From assembly GCF_036669915.1 (NCBI RefSeq), contig NC_089324.1, forward strand, positions 17,323,631 through 17,387,630: a stretch of 64,000 nt of DNA. The letters run 5' to 3'. Source of the DNA: Pocillopora verrucosa. Taxonomy: Eukaryota; Cnidaria; Anthozoa; Scleractinia; Pocilloporidae. Position 1 is the first letter of the stretch. Each line of letters starts with the position of its first letter. This document shows positions 46,282 through 58,365 of the stretch, in pieces. The notes under the pieces are model-generated. The model was not told where the DNA came from. It saw only the letters and a list, made by a program, of their open reading frames with translations, and did not search any database. The position numbers and the translations under genes were made by a program.

Positions 46282-46405
46282 GGCCGTTTTTATGCTAGAG
46301 ACGTTAAAGTTGTCTAAGACGTTAAAGTCGTCTCGAGACGACTTTAACGTCTTAGACAACTTTAACGTCTTAGACAACTTTAACGTCTCTAGCATAAAAA
46401 CGGCC
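46282..46405. repeat. Palindromic foldback insertion, 124 bp
   Basis: Left arm (53 bp) GGCCGTTTTTATGCTAGA, an 18-bp unit GACGTTAAAGTTGTCTAA and a 17-bp centre half; the right arm is the exact inverse but carries one additional 18-bp unit (71 bp). It is flanked by GTT on both sides (46279-46281 and 46406-46408); the copy at 27567 has a single GTT and no insertion. Confidence 0.93.
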
Positions 46406-49400
46406 GTTTACGAAAATTGTTCAATAATTTTTTTTAATCAATCACGCGACGGACTTCCCCGAAAAGCAGGGGCTCTTCGTAGTCTAGACTGTATTGTGCA
46501 TTATGAATTATGCTAACATACGTGTAAAAGGAACAAAATATAACAAAGTTTCCTACCAATACTGTGCCATCTATAAAACTCATTATTTTCTCTTGATAAC
46601 CCGTAACACAATGGTTAGTTACCAAAGAGAGTCCAAGTCGGCATGAATTTATGTTAAATTAACGGGATGAATCATTTTGTGAATGATGACATAATAGAAT
46701 TCCTTTTCCTGTCTCTTGAACCTTTATCACCGGAAAGTCAATCCTCCCGTTAGAAAAAGAGAGGATTTTTATATGCTTGCGTTACTGCTATAAAAATGGA
46801 TTGAAGCAATTTCCTCTGTTTTGTTGCAATTGAAAGAGCGTGCTCTATGAGAGTATAGAGCATAGAGCTGAGCTAAAGCTGTCACACCATCTGCCAAATT
46901 GTACTATGTTCGAGCTTTTCCAGGACTTCTTTTTAGCTTTTTTCCGATAATTGAAAGTGAAGTTTCGGAACTGAAGCGAGCCGGCAAGTAGCAACAGAAG
47001 AACCAAATGAAGGTTTGTAAACATACCAGGCGCCGTACGTCTCGTGTTTCTCCCCACACTTCTTTCGTGCTCTAGCCGCTTCCTGCGTGCTTTATAAGAG
47101 AACAGAACACAGTGAAGGCTTCTCTATTTGTTAATTAAGAAATTACAAGCAGTTTATAATATCAGTCTCTATTTATCAACTGAGTTTATAATTTAAATTA
47201 TGTGGGCACCGTGGATAGTTTTAAACGCTAGCTTTTCGAGACATGACCCTTTGTCAAAGGGAATAGAGGAATTGTGGGTTGTGTGTGCCGGGTTTATAGA
47301 CAGGAAGGTGTACGTAGTATGTTGTACCCCCGCGGACACAGCACCACAGTTTCTTTGGAAACTTACCCCCTCTACTAAAATTTAAACGTCAACCGTAAAA
47401 AAATAAATACATAAAAAGATAGGAAAAGATGAAAAAAGCTTAAGATGAACCCCCAAATGATGCAAAGTTCTTTCATATCTCACTATTTTAGACGCCTGCC
47501 GCGAAAAGTTATAGCCAGAGAGGAAGGTCTTACAGTCAGGTTTCCAGATATTCACCGATATTTCTTTTTATTTCGCCTTAAATATTAATATTCAGCTTAA
47601 TATTTTCATTTATAATAAAGTTTGGATATAACGCGCGCTGTCATTGGTTGAAAGAGCGTGCTCTATGAGAGTATAGAGCATAGAACTGAGCTAAAGCTGT
47701 CACACCATCTGCCAAATTGTACTATGTTCGAGCTTTTCCGGGACTTCTTTTTAGCTTTTTTCCGATAGTTGAAACTCAGTGAAGTTTCGGAACTGGAGGG
47801 AGCCGGCAAGTAGCAACAGAAGAACCAAATGAAGGTTTGTAAACATACCAGGCGCCGTAATTTACGTTATTAAAACGTGAGAAGATGCGAAAATCCTCAA
47901 AGGAAAAACAAAATAGACATTCCGAGTTTTAAAGATTAACTCGCGCTCAGTTAGATTGCAAGCTTACGTACGGAAATAACAATCAAACACAGCGAACACT
48001 TATATAGTATTTAAAGTTCAGTGTTCAAAAACAAAACAGAACAAACACAAATGATGAAAAATATAACCAAATTGGCATAACTGTTAAAATTCATTCTAAT
48101 CATGACGGTGTCTGAGCGAATATGATCATGCTGAAGTTCATCGCGGCTCGCTCATCATGGCGATCTCCGGTCATCACAGTAAAGCAAGTCTCAGAAACTA
48201 TATCAGCCGCCCTTCGAGTGAAAAAATAAGAGCTTGCTCTTATATCCTTTCCAATGCGTTGAGTGGAAAGTCACCGCAGCCGAGTTTTGCCGAATCTTGA
48301 GCGATCTTCACGTTTCGGTGAATTCGGCTGTCGTTCATTCAAGAAGTGGGGAGAAACACTCGACTACGTCTCGTGTTTCTCCCTACACTTCTTTCGTGCT
48401 CTAGCCGCTTCCTGCGTGCTTTATAACAGAACAGAGCACAGTGAAGGCTTCTCTATTTGTTAATTAAGAAATTACAAGCAGTTTATAATATCAGTCTCTA
48501 TTTATCAACTGAGTTTATAATATAAATTATGTGGGCACCGTGGATAGTTTTAAACGCTAGCTTTTCGAGACATGACCCTTTGTCGAAGGGAATAGAGGAA
48601 TTGTGGGTTGTGTGTGCCGGGTTTATAGACAAGAAGGTGTACGTAGTATGTTGTACCCCCGCGGACACAGCACCACAGTTTCTTTGGAAACTTACCCCCT
48701 CTACTAAAATTTAAACGTCAACCGTAAAAAAATGAATACATAAAAAAGATAGGAAAAGATGAAAAAAGCTTAAGATGAACCCCCAAATGATGCAAAGTTC
48801 TTTCATATCTCACTATTTTAGACGCCTGCCACGAAAAGTTATAGCCAGAGAGGAAGGTCTTACAGTCAGGTTTCCAGATATTCACCGATATTTCTTTTTA
48901 TTTCGCCTTAAATATCAATATTCAGCTTAATATTTCCATTTATAGTAAAGTTCGGATATAACGCGCGCTGTCATTGGTTGAAAGAGCGTGCTCTATGAGA
49001 GTATAGAGCATAGAGCTGAGCTAAAGCTGTCACACCATCTGCCAAATTGTACTATGTTCGAGCTTTTCCGGGACTTCTTTTTAGCTTTTTTCCGATGATT
49101 GAAAGTGAAGTTTCGGAACTGGAGGGAGCCGGCAAGTAGCAACAGAAGAATCAAAAAAAGATTTGCAAACATACCTGGCGCCGTAATTTACGTTATTTAA
49201 ACTTGAGCAGATACGAAAATCCTCAAAGGAAAAACAAAATAAACATTCCGAGTTTTAAAGATTTTCACGCTCAGTTAGATTGCAAGCTTACGCACGGTAA
49301 TAAAAATCAAACACAGCTAAAACTCGTACAGTGTATAAAGTTCAGTGTTCAAAAACAAAACAGAACAAACACAAATGATGAAAAATTTAACTAAACTGGC

Positions 49401-50404
49401 ATAATTGTTAAAATTCATACCAATCATGACGGTGTCTGAGCGAATATGATCATGCTGAAGTTCATCGCGGCTCGCTCATCATGGCGATCTCCGGTCATCA
49501 CAGTAAAGCAAGCCTCAGAAACTAAATCGGCCACCCTTCGAGTGAAAAAATAAGAGCTTGCTCTGATATCCTTTTCGATACGTTGAGTGGAAAGTCACAT
49601 CAGTCACTGCAGCCGAGTTTTGCGGCGCTGTCATCACGAGCGATCTTCATGTTCCGGTGAATTCGGCTGTCGTTCATTCAAAAAACACTCGCCTTGAACA
49701 GTTTTTTTTCTACCTTGTCATGTGATAAAAACTCGCGTGTTTTTATGAGCCATAATTCGGCTGAAGTTCACTGAACATTTAACTTCAAGATTCTGTACTA
49801 GAGACTTCCGGCCAAAGTGTTAAATTCGACTTGCCGAACTATTTTAGTTTGTAAACTATCGTAGAATGTGAACTTTGATGGTTTTTGAACTTTGATGTTT
49901 TGACACTTTTGACAGCTTTAGTCTTGTACAGCCAATCAGATTATTTGAACGATTCTAACGGGGATTCTGATTGGCTTAAGAAGGGGGAAGAAAGTGGGAA
50001 GAAACACTCGACTACGTCTCGTGTTTCTCCCTACACTTCTTTCGCGCTCTAGCCGCTTCCTGCGTGCTTTATAACAGAACAGAGCACAGTCAAGGCTTCT
50101 CTATTTGTTAAATCTAAATCTCTAAAGATAGTATATCACTTGATAACTTGTCTCTGATCACACCACGAGGTGCCACGTGGTCCGATCCGTGATTATTGGA
50201 ATTGAAATTGGTCTCAGTCCATTTCACTCATTTGAGCTCTCTGGCCGTAACGAGTGGTAAAGAGTCTAACAACCATAACCATAATTCTTAACCATATGGC
50301 AGCTGCAAGAACCACATAGAGAAGTAACTCATCATATTGCAAAGTTTGAGGTGATCTGAAGATATTATAGGTACCATCCGTGTAAGAACGTTTTGCGTAG
50401 CAAA
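46406..50404. repeat. Duplicated non-coding segment with 1.33-kb tandem repeats, copy B
   Basis: Begins with the 430-bp block shared with 27567, 33795 and 55605. Three tandem units follow, starting at 46832, 47650 and 48980. The first lacks about 510 bp internally (break near 47038, GGCGCCGTA/CGTCTCG); the second and third are 1330 bp apart. From about 48240 the sequence matches 34800-36971. No coding region is supported; the 61-residue frame at 47200 and 48529 is a copy of that at 35096. Confidence 0.8.
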
Positions 50405-51694
50405 ATGTCTGAAACTACCAGCTATCATTTGCTGAAAAACCATACCGAAAAAGGAGAGGAAGAACGAGAAGGAAAAGAACATGAAAAAAAAAATCCTGAT
50501 CCAAGAAGAAGACGCGGTCGATCAAAATGAAGAGTCTGCAGAAAGGTCGAGCTTATGGAAAGCGGTTGCTAACCTCATGAGTGATATCGAGGGCACCGGC
50601 CTCCTCGCTCTTCCTTACGTGATTGCTGAGAGTGGTCTGGTAGCGATAGCAGCTCTGGTCATGGTTCCCTTTATCACCTACTACTTCGTAGCTATATTGA
50701 TAGAGTGCCTGTATGAGACCAACAACGAAGGCGAAAGAATTCGAGTCAGGTCCAACTATAAAGAGCTCGGTAAAGCCTGCTGGCCTCGCTTTGGTGGTGC
50801 TATTGTTGCCGCTGTCCAGCTGATCGCACTGTTTATACTGGCGTCTTTGTATCTTGTCTTATGCGCCTCGCTCTCAAGCAATTTCCAAGGATACCGGTGT
50901 CCGATAAAATTTGGATGGTCATTGCAGCTACAATTGGGTTCCCGACCATTTTCGTAAAGAATCTTTCACAGGTTGCATGGTTCAGTTTAGTGAGTGTTGT
51001 AGCTTTATCAGTAGCAGTAATAGCTGTCTTAGCTTTTGGCATAGCACATGGCTCTAAGTGGAATTTTAGCCTTATATTAGTCTGAAATATCGATGACGCG
51101 CCAGTCTCATTAGCAATTATAATCTTCAGCTACAATTGTCATCCTGCACTGCCAGGAGTCGAGGAAAGCATGAAAACAGATCACAGTTCCCCAAGATACT
51201 TGCGCTATCTTATACCTTCGTTACAATCCTCAAGATCGTTTTTTCAGTTTGTGCTTTCTTGTCGTTTAGCCCAGATATTCCAGATGTGATTGCAAATAGC
51301 CTTCCCATGGGATTTCTACGAGTCTTTGTCAACGGATTTTTGATTTTAAACGTTCTCTTTCCATAATCTACACAATCGAGGAAATTTTTTCAGTCGACTC
51401 ACTTCCATTCAGATGTCCCGACATTGTTTGGTTCATCGGCATTCGAGTGTTGACAAATTTTCTAACACTTCTACCCGCGATTTCTATTCCACATTTTGCG
51501 CTTTTTATGTCATTCATCGAAAGTTTAAGTGGTTCCTGAGTTGCTTTGATTTTTCCTGCAGTTTTTCACCTGAATATCCAAAAGGACAACTTAAAACTAT
51601 ATCAGATCTTTTCGATATTTTGATAATATTTGTTGGAGTTTTTGCGAGTTTTACAGGTTTAATTTTCACCGGAAAGAAAATCCTTCAGCTTTAG
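50405..51694 (+). pseudogene. SLC32-like transporter copy 4 (pseudogene)
   Basis: Full-length relative of copies 1 and 3, heavily broken: an added A in the A-run near 50488, the 4-nt deletion near 50880, TGA for the Trp of LVWNIDD near 51085, the 1-nt deletion near 51173, a 22-nt deletion near 51361, TGA for the Cys of GSCVAL near 51538, and a 1-nt loss near 51610. Their sum equals its 27-nt shortfall against copy 1. Three lesions are shared with copy 2, and the others are private, so the common ancestor was already dead. It lacks the 9-nt loss seen in copy 2. Confidence 0.92.
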
Positions 51695-53135
51695 ACTTCA
51701 TCGTGTTTTTCTTTTTTTATCTAAACGAAAAGAGTTAAATTTCGTTCTTTTTTTTCGAGTATTACATTACTACACGGCAGTGTAACTTTTTCCACTGTAG
51801 ATTCACTCCCCAGGTATTTGAATATTAGTGAATGAGCTTGCAGCTGGTTAAGATTGAAGATATAATATTGCCTATGTTATACACATTTCTTGTTATTTCC
51901 AATCTTGTAGTTAGTCGTTCTGTTCTTGATGTACTATGTTTGTAATACTCTACTTAGAAACCACTGGCAATGGCGTGTAAATAGAAGGTTTCGATCGTGT
52001 CGTCAAGAAATTAAACTCCTCTTAAATTTATTGCTGGTGCGTTGGTCACGGTTTGATCTATCTCTAAGTTAAATTTCTATAAAAGCTTATCGTTTTTTGC
52101 CGAGCTTTGGAACAGAAACACCACAATAGTATGATCAGTTTTTCACTGCCCAGTGTAGTATATTTCCATAAGCTTGGGCGAGTCGCGGGTGTGAAGGGCA
52201 TATAAGAAACTACCATTGTTCTTTGACTCTCTTATTACAAAAGGTCTAGAATCTGATCGTCAGGTGTTTTCTTTCACAGGTAGAAAGTAAAAGGGCTTGA
52301 AAAACTGTAATTATTGTGGAGAAATAAATAGAGAATAATACATGGGCGCGTAGATATGGAATTTCTCTTCGAGTGTTCGACTCGATAGCTCACGAGTGAG
52401 CGCAGTACTTTAATGTTAAAACTGAAATGTGATTAGTTAGTGTTATGTTTTGCAAGTAATGCCCAGAATTATTCAGACCTTAACATTTCATGACTTCCTG
52501 TAAGCTTGGAAGTCTTCTAGATTCTCTTCATAATGGCTCAGATAAGTATTGGTATTTATACATGGTAGCAATACATGTGTATTAGGCCTTTATTTGGTAG
52601 ACTACAACTGCTTTTCAATTACTGGTTTGGTTTTGGTTAATTCATCACAATACTAGTATACATGAAAAATTACACTTTTTTGATCGGCTGAAAACAGCTA
52701 GGTGCGTCTTTCATTTATCATTAGTGCAAAAGTAACAACTCAAGTACGAATATAAACTAGGCTCAGCAACAATAGATCACATAAGAAACCAACCAGAGTT
52801 ACACAAAGTAGGTTGTTCTTATTGATATATGCAGAAGCTGACAAAAATAAACAAAAGCTTGGATACTTTTATTTATATTGATAAACACTAACAAAATTGC
52901 ATCCCTGAGTAAGAATTCAGCTGAAGGACAAATTTTGATGGCACACACTTCATTTAGTCAGTACTGTCAAATTTATCTGCTATCAGTTTGTTGATTTCTT
53001 GTGAATGTGTATCTTTCATGTATACATTACGAATAATTCATAAAATGATTTCTCATGTGATAAGCACTTGTAAATTTTTCAAATACTTCAAACCCCACAC
53101 ACCCCATGAGCTAAAGACATTTGTTGTTTGTTAAA
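51695..53135. other. 3' flank of copy 4
   Basis: Near-identical to 38275-39705. No gene. The match ends at GTTTGTTA, where the copy 2 side carries the transporter fragment. Confidence 0.8.
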
Positions 53136-55204
53136 AATTTACTTGTGCTTAATTAGTATATCAAAGTACACTTTAATTAATGTAGCTTAGACTTTGTTGA
53201 GTTTTTATGAAGACAGTTCAATGGAACTGACATTTGTTACATTTATAGTTAGAAGTTAGAGCTACTTGATGTGGATTTAAAAACCATCAGGCATCCTCGG
53301 AGACCAAGGGGTTCTTATCACGTCTGTAGACCCCTTAAAAGCACAGTCTTAACAGATCAGTTCCAAACTGTCGCAGTCATTCTGAATTTTGATTGGTTCA
53401 AGAAGTTCAATGTTGTTCTGGAAAATAAGAGAGAAGCAGGTCTCACAAGTCCTCTTGTATGCTCTAACAGAAAGTGATACATGAAGTTCAGTTGCTTACC
53501 ATGTTTGTTTTGGACCTTTTTGTATGGTAGATTAGCACTTTGCATGATGATGTGAAGTTGACCATTTGCATGATGATGTCAAGTTCACCTATTCATTTCA
53601 CGTCTCCACATAACTTGAATTTGGTAGACACGCTAGCATGAAATTACAATTTCAATAATAAGAAAAATTGAAAGATTCTGGTACTTTAAATCATATGATA
53701 CCATCGTGCACTTGCCTGTACATTGAACTCTGTTGTGTTTAAGTTACGTCTATTATTACTGTTCCTGAAATCTCTTATGGTGACACTCTATCTCTATTCA
53801 ACTTTCTGTTAAATAAAACCTCCAGGTCAAATTCTAAATCTTATTGGGTTGAAAATTATTAGCAAAGTTAATATAATGTTACTTCAGAGTACTTAACTCT
53901 ACATATGATTCATTAAAATATTGCTTGTGTTCTGATCTTGTAATGCACCTATCTTTTTTCCCTAGATTCTTCATTTGCAACCTTCTATCTACCTACCTCA
54001 ACTAAATGTTTCTGTGTTCTTTATTGAAAATACAGACCCACAAAACCTAAATACAACGATTGTAGTAAACATTTTGCTCTCAACCAACTGAAAATAGAAA
54101 TTTATGCCCTAATGGACAAAAGAAACCTACGCTCATCACACATACTTTACATGTATGTATTGTCCAAAATTAGTCATACGTTCAAACCAAATCAAGCTGC
54201 CAATGGCTTCTAGTGTAGATTACATCATTTCCCGAATGTCACTGCCCTGCTGCAAAGTTTTGTCCTCGTGCACTGGTACACAAAATGCCAAAGATATTCA
54301 TATGAAATGCTTCCCTAGAGTTCATTTCACATCACTTGCCTTGGAAAAGACAATCAACCTACAAACTTCAGAAGTCATTTCCTCTTCGTTACGTAAACAT
54401 AATCATGACTGAATCTATCAGGCCACTATGGGAGATGATGCTGCCTGTGATTAACCGTTATACGTAGTTGAGACCCTCATTTAGGCGCCAATGGTCAAAA
54501 TAGAAAATTAACCGTCAATCGTCGAAAGCTTTATGATTTCACCGATAACCAACACAGTAGAAAAACCGCCAAAAAATTATTCGTCCGTGACCCTGACATT
54601 AGGAAAAAGTAACCGCAACTAACAAATACTAGTATTCAGCCTTCGGCTCCCGCTTCTCGCACTTCTCGAGTGTTCTTAAAAATTTCTAAGTGCTTTAATA
54701 ACATAGCTAGTAAATTTGTCTAATCAAAAAGCCGCGACTTTTTTAAAACCCGCGACACGCGACCCGCGACCATTAGGGAAACTCCCTGTAAATAGCCAAC
54801 ATGTTAACTCACAGTGTGGTCTGCCTGCGGTTAACCGTTATACGTAATTGAGACCCTCATTTAGGCGCCGATGGTCAAAATAGAAAATTAACCTTCAATC
54901 ATCGAAAGTTTTACGATTTCACCGATAACCAACACAGTAGAAAAACCGCCAAAATTATTCGTCCGCTACCCTCACATTAGGAAAAAGTAATCGCAACTAA
55001 CAAATAGTAGTGTTCAGCCTTCGGCTCCCGCTTCTCGCACTTCTCGAGTGTTCTTAAAAATTTCCAAGTGCTTTAATAACATAACTAGTAAATTTGTCTA
55101 ATCAAATTCGATTGCGTGAGCGTGCTTCATATTCCTATTGTGCACGCTCATGACGTCAGCAAACAAATCCCTTGAGAAAAAACTTTTCTCCGCGATTTTT
55201 TATT
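53136..55204. other. Non-coding region with a 290-bp direct repeat
   Basis: The left part (to about 54440) is not seen elsewhere in the window and has only weak open frames. Positions about 54449-54736 and 54829-55108 are direct repeats (GTTAACCGTTATACGTA, GAGACCCTCATTTAGGCGCC, TTCGGCTCCCGCTTCTCGC) about 380 bp apart. Confidence 0.6.
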
Positions 55205-57715
55205 TTGATTCGTGCGTGACACATGTCAGATGATGAGTGTGAATATCATGTCAAGAGCTAGAAGCTCCGCCTAAAGTGATTTTGGGACATTGATCGGTTT
55301 ACATGATCAACGCAACCTTGAATGACCTTTTAAATCAGTACTTGGCAACAACCAATCACAATGTAGAGAATATCGTATAAGAGAGTGATTTCTTACAAAT
55401 TTTGCAGAGTAGCTTTTTACACACCCGTTGTAAATAAGCGAATACGAGAGTAGAATAAAACAATTTGATTGATACTAGTTCGTTAGAATTGTATCCCTCG
55501 TAAACAGGGCAAAGTTGGCCGTTTTTATGCTAGAGACGTTAAAGTTGTCTAAGACGTTAAAGTCGTCTCGAGACGACTTTAACGTCTCTAGCATAAAAAC
55601 GGCCGTTTACGAAAATTGTTCAATTATTTTTTTTAATCAATCACGCGACGGACTTCCCCGAAAAGCAGGGGCTCTTCGAAGTCTAGACTGTATTGTGCAT
55701 TATGAATTATGCTAACATACGTGTAAAAGGAACAAAATATAACAAAGTTTCCTACCAATACTGTGCCATCTATAAAACTCATTATTCCCTCTTGATAACC
55801 CGTAACACAATGGTTAGTTACCAAAGAGAGTCCAAGTCGGCATGAATTTATGTTAAATTAACGGGATGAATCATTTTGCGAATGATGACTTAATAGAATC
55901 CCTTTTCCTGTCTCTTGAACCTTTATCATCGGAAAGTCAATCCTCCCGTTAGAAAAAGAGAGGATTTTCATATGCTTGCGATACTGCTATAAAAATGGAT
56001 TGAGGCAATTTCCTCTGTTTTGTCGCAATTGTTACGATCAACCACGTGCAGAGTCGGGTTTTACACGTGTAAAATTGCGACTTTTTTTTAACGTGTATTT
56101 GATATCGTCAGTCAGCTGCTGACACGTCACTCACCTTTCTTGCCACTCTGTCGGATTGTGCCGGAATAAATCACAAAGTGTTCCCCTTTCTTAATCTAAG
56201 GACGTTGTTTAATTTTAACGTCAGTCAAAGCCTATGGCGTTTATGTAATAAATCAAATAAAACGTAACATGAACATATGGAATTTCTCTTCTCGTGTTCA
56301 ACTCGAAGAGAAATCCTATATCTAAATCTAAGCGCACCTATGTATTATTTTCTATTAAGAAATTACAAGCAGTTTATAATCTCAGTCTCTATTTACCAAC
56401 TGAGTTTATAATTTAAATTATGTGGGCACCGTTGAGAGTTTTTAAAGCTGACTTTTCGAGACATGACCCTTTGTCAAGGCGAATAGAGGAATTGTGGGTT
56501 GTGTGCCGGGTTTATAGACAGGAAGGTGTACGTAATATGTTGTACCCCGCGGACACAGCACCACAGTTTCTTTGGAAACTTGCCCCCTCTACTAAAATTT
56601 TAACGTTAACCGTAAAAAAAATAATAATAAGTAAAAAAGATAGGAAGAGATGAAAAAAGCTCAAGACGAACCACCAAATGATGTAAAGTTCTTTCATATA
56701 TATATTTTAGACTCCTGCCACGAAAAGTTATAGCCTGAGAGGAAGGTCTTACAGTCAGGTTTCCAAATATTCACAGATATTTCTTTTTATTTCGCCTTAA
56801 ATATTAATAATTAGCTTAATATTTTCATATCTAAATCTCTAAAGATAGCTTATCACTTGATAACTTGTCTCTGATCACACCACGAGGTGCCACGTGGTCC
56901 GATCCGTGATTAAATTGGTCTCAATCCATTTTACTCATTTGAGGTCTCTGGCCGTAACGAGTGGTAAAGAGTCTAACAACCCAGCAAGCTTCCACAACTG
57001 TTGTCTGGAGACAGAGAGTTAAACGGTAAGACATGTTCTGAAATATTGACTTCATGCAATGTGTTGTTGAATCACATATTTTTATTTATGGACTAAGAGG
57101 TCACGGTTTGAAATACGAAAGAAATCTTTAGGTAGCACCTCATGTAATTATATATTCTATAGCTATTTTATTTCCTATGTATTTTTTAGCGTGAAAGTGA
57201 AGAGCATTCACGACCTTATTCTCGGGACTAGTAGAATCAGTTTTGCAAAGTGTTAAAATTTTTTTTACTTGAAAAAATTACCCAATTCTGATGGGTTAAG
57301 ATAAATGCAGTTTTCAGGTAATTCAACGCAGAAGAGGGTTAATTCAGTGCAAAGAAGTAACAAACCAGGCTGAACAATTCCTTGAACTGTTTAGCCACAG
57401 TTTGAACTTTCTTGCGCCTTAAAGATGTGAAAATATCATTGTATATTATTGTTTTGATCGTACGCAGTTGTTTTGACCGAAGCACAATGTCACTTGCTAT
57501 CCGCGCTGTCCTTCTGCATTATTATTAGCTATCTCGTATTTTTTTCATGAATATTATTTATGCGTAATCACATGATTTTTCTCGAGCAATTTGTAATAAA
57601 TAAGCACTTGTAAATCTTTTCAAAGACCACAAATTGTACTTGCCCTGCGGGCTCGTGCAATTTTGTAAGTCTTTGAAAAAGTTTACTCTTGCTTATTGTT
57701 CCAAATTGCACTCAA
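55205..57715. repeat. Mosaic of duplicated blocks
   Basis: 55205-55513 matches 45980-46278; 55605-56035 is the 430-bp block; 56350-56600 is a diverged copy of the 35040-35300 stretch; 56830-57060 resembles 36680-36830 and 40190-40330; 57255-57715 matches 28050-28520. It thus joins pieces from at least four places and holds no gene. Confidence 0.7.
55517..55604. repeat. Palindromic foldback insertion, 88 bp
   Basis: Same element as at 46282, with the same 53-bp left arm. The right arm has none of the inner 18-bp units (35 bp). GTT flanks it at 55514-55516 and 55605-55607. Confidence 0.93.
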
Positions 57716-57789
57716 AATACTACCTTAACAACCATTAACAGCCAAGAACCTTACTAGAACCGGTTAACGGTTAGCCGTGAAATGGTAAA

Positions 57790-58150
57790 AACAGACATAG
57801 CTAAGATGGCAAGCAAGATGGGGGCACTGGATAACATCAAATTTTGCAGCGGACGCTTGGAATGCCTTACCCCTTTCCCTAAGAGATGTGCCCACCTTAA
57901 GTCAATTTAAGCGTGGTATCAAGAAAGCTTTATTTTAATTTTTTAATGCAGCACTAGCTTAATTAAATTAGTGTTAATTTTTTAATATAATGTATGTTTT
58001 TCTGTTTTATTTTTCGATTGTATTTATATTTACATTTTTACGTAATTATATTGATTTGTAGTTACCTTTAGAGGACCCTTCTGTAAACCACCCTTTCTGT
58101 GATGTTGGCATCCTCAATAAAGATTAACTATTATTATTATTATTATTATA
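57790..58150 (+). mobile_element. LINE 3' end with (TTA)n tail
   Basis: The frame 57843-57938 reads FAADAWNALPLSLRDVPTLS and then QFKRGIKKALF before a stop. W-N-x-L-P...R...F-K...L is the typical end of reverse transcriptase polyproteins of non-LTR elements. About 190 bp of 3' UTR with AATAAA follows, then a (TTA)n run at 58130-58149. The left limit is uncertain. Confidence 0.65.
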
Positions 58151-58365
58151 GCCCTTTGGCGGTAAAATTGAAAAATTTTAACTATGAGTTGTAAAAAAAC
58201 GCCATAATCACCATAATGTTATAATCTCTTGATCCAACGTTTCGACACTCCCGTCTAGTGCTTTCATCAGGGGTGATCTAAACGCTGCAACAAGAGGTCC
58301 TTTTATACGCTCACTAATTAGCCGCCCTTTTTTCTGACGAGGTGTAAATAGGCGTCAGGAAGTGA

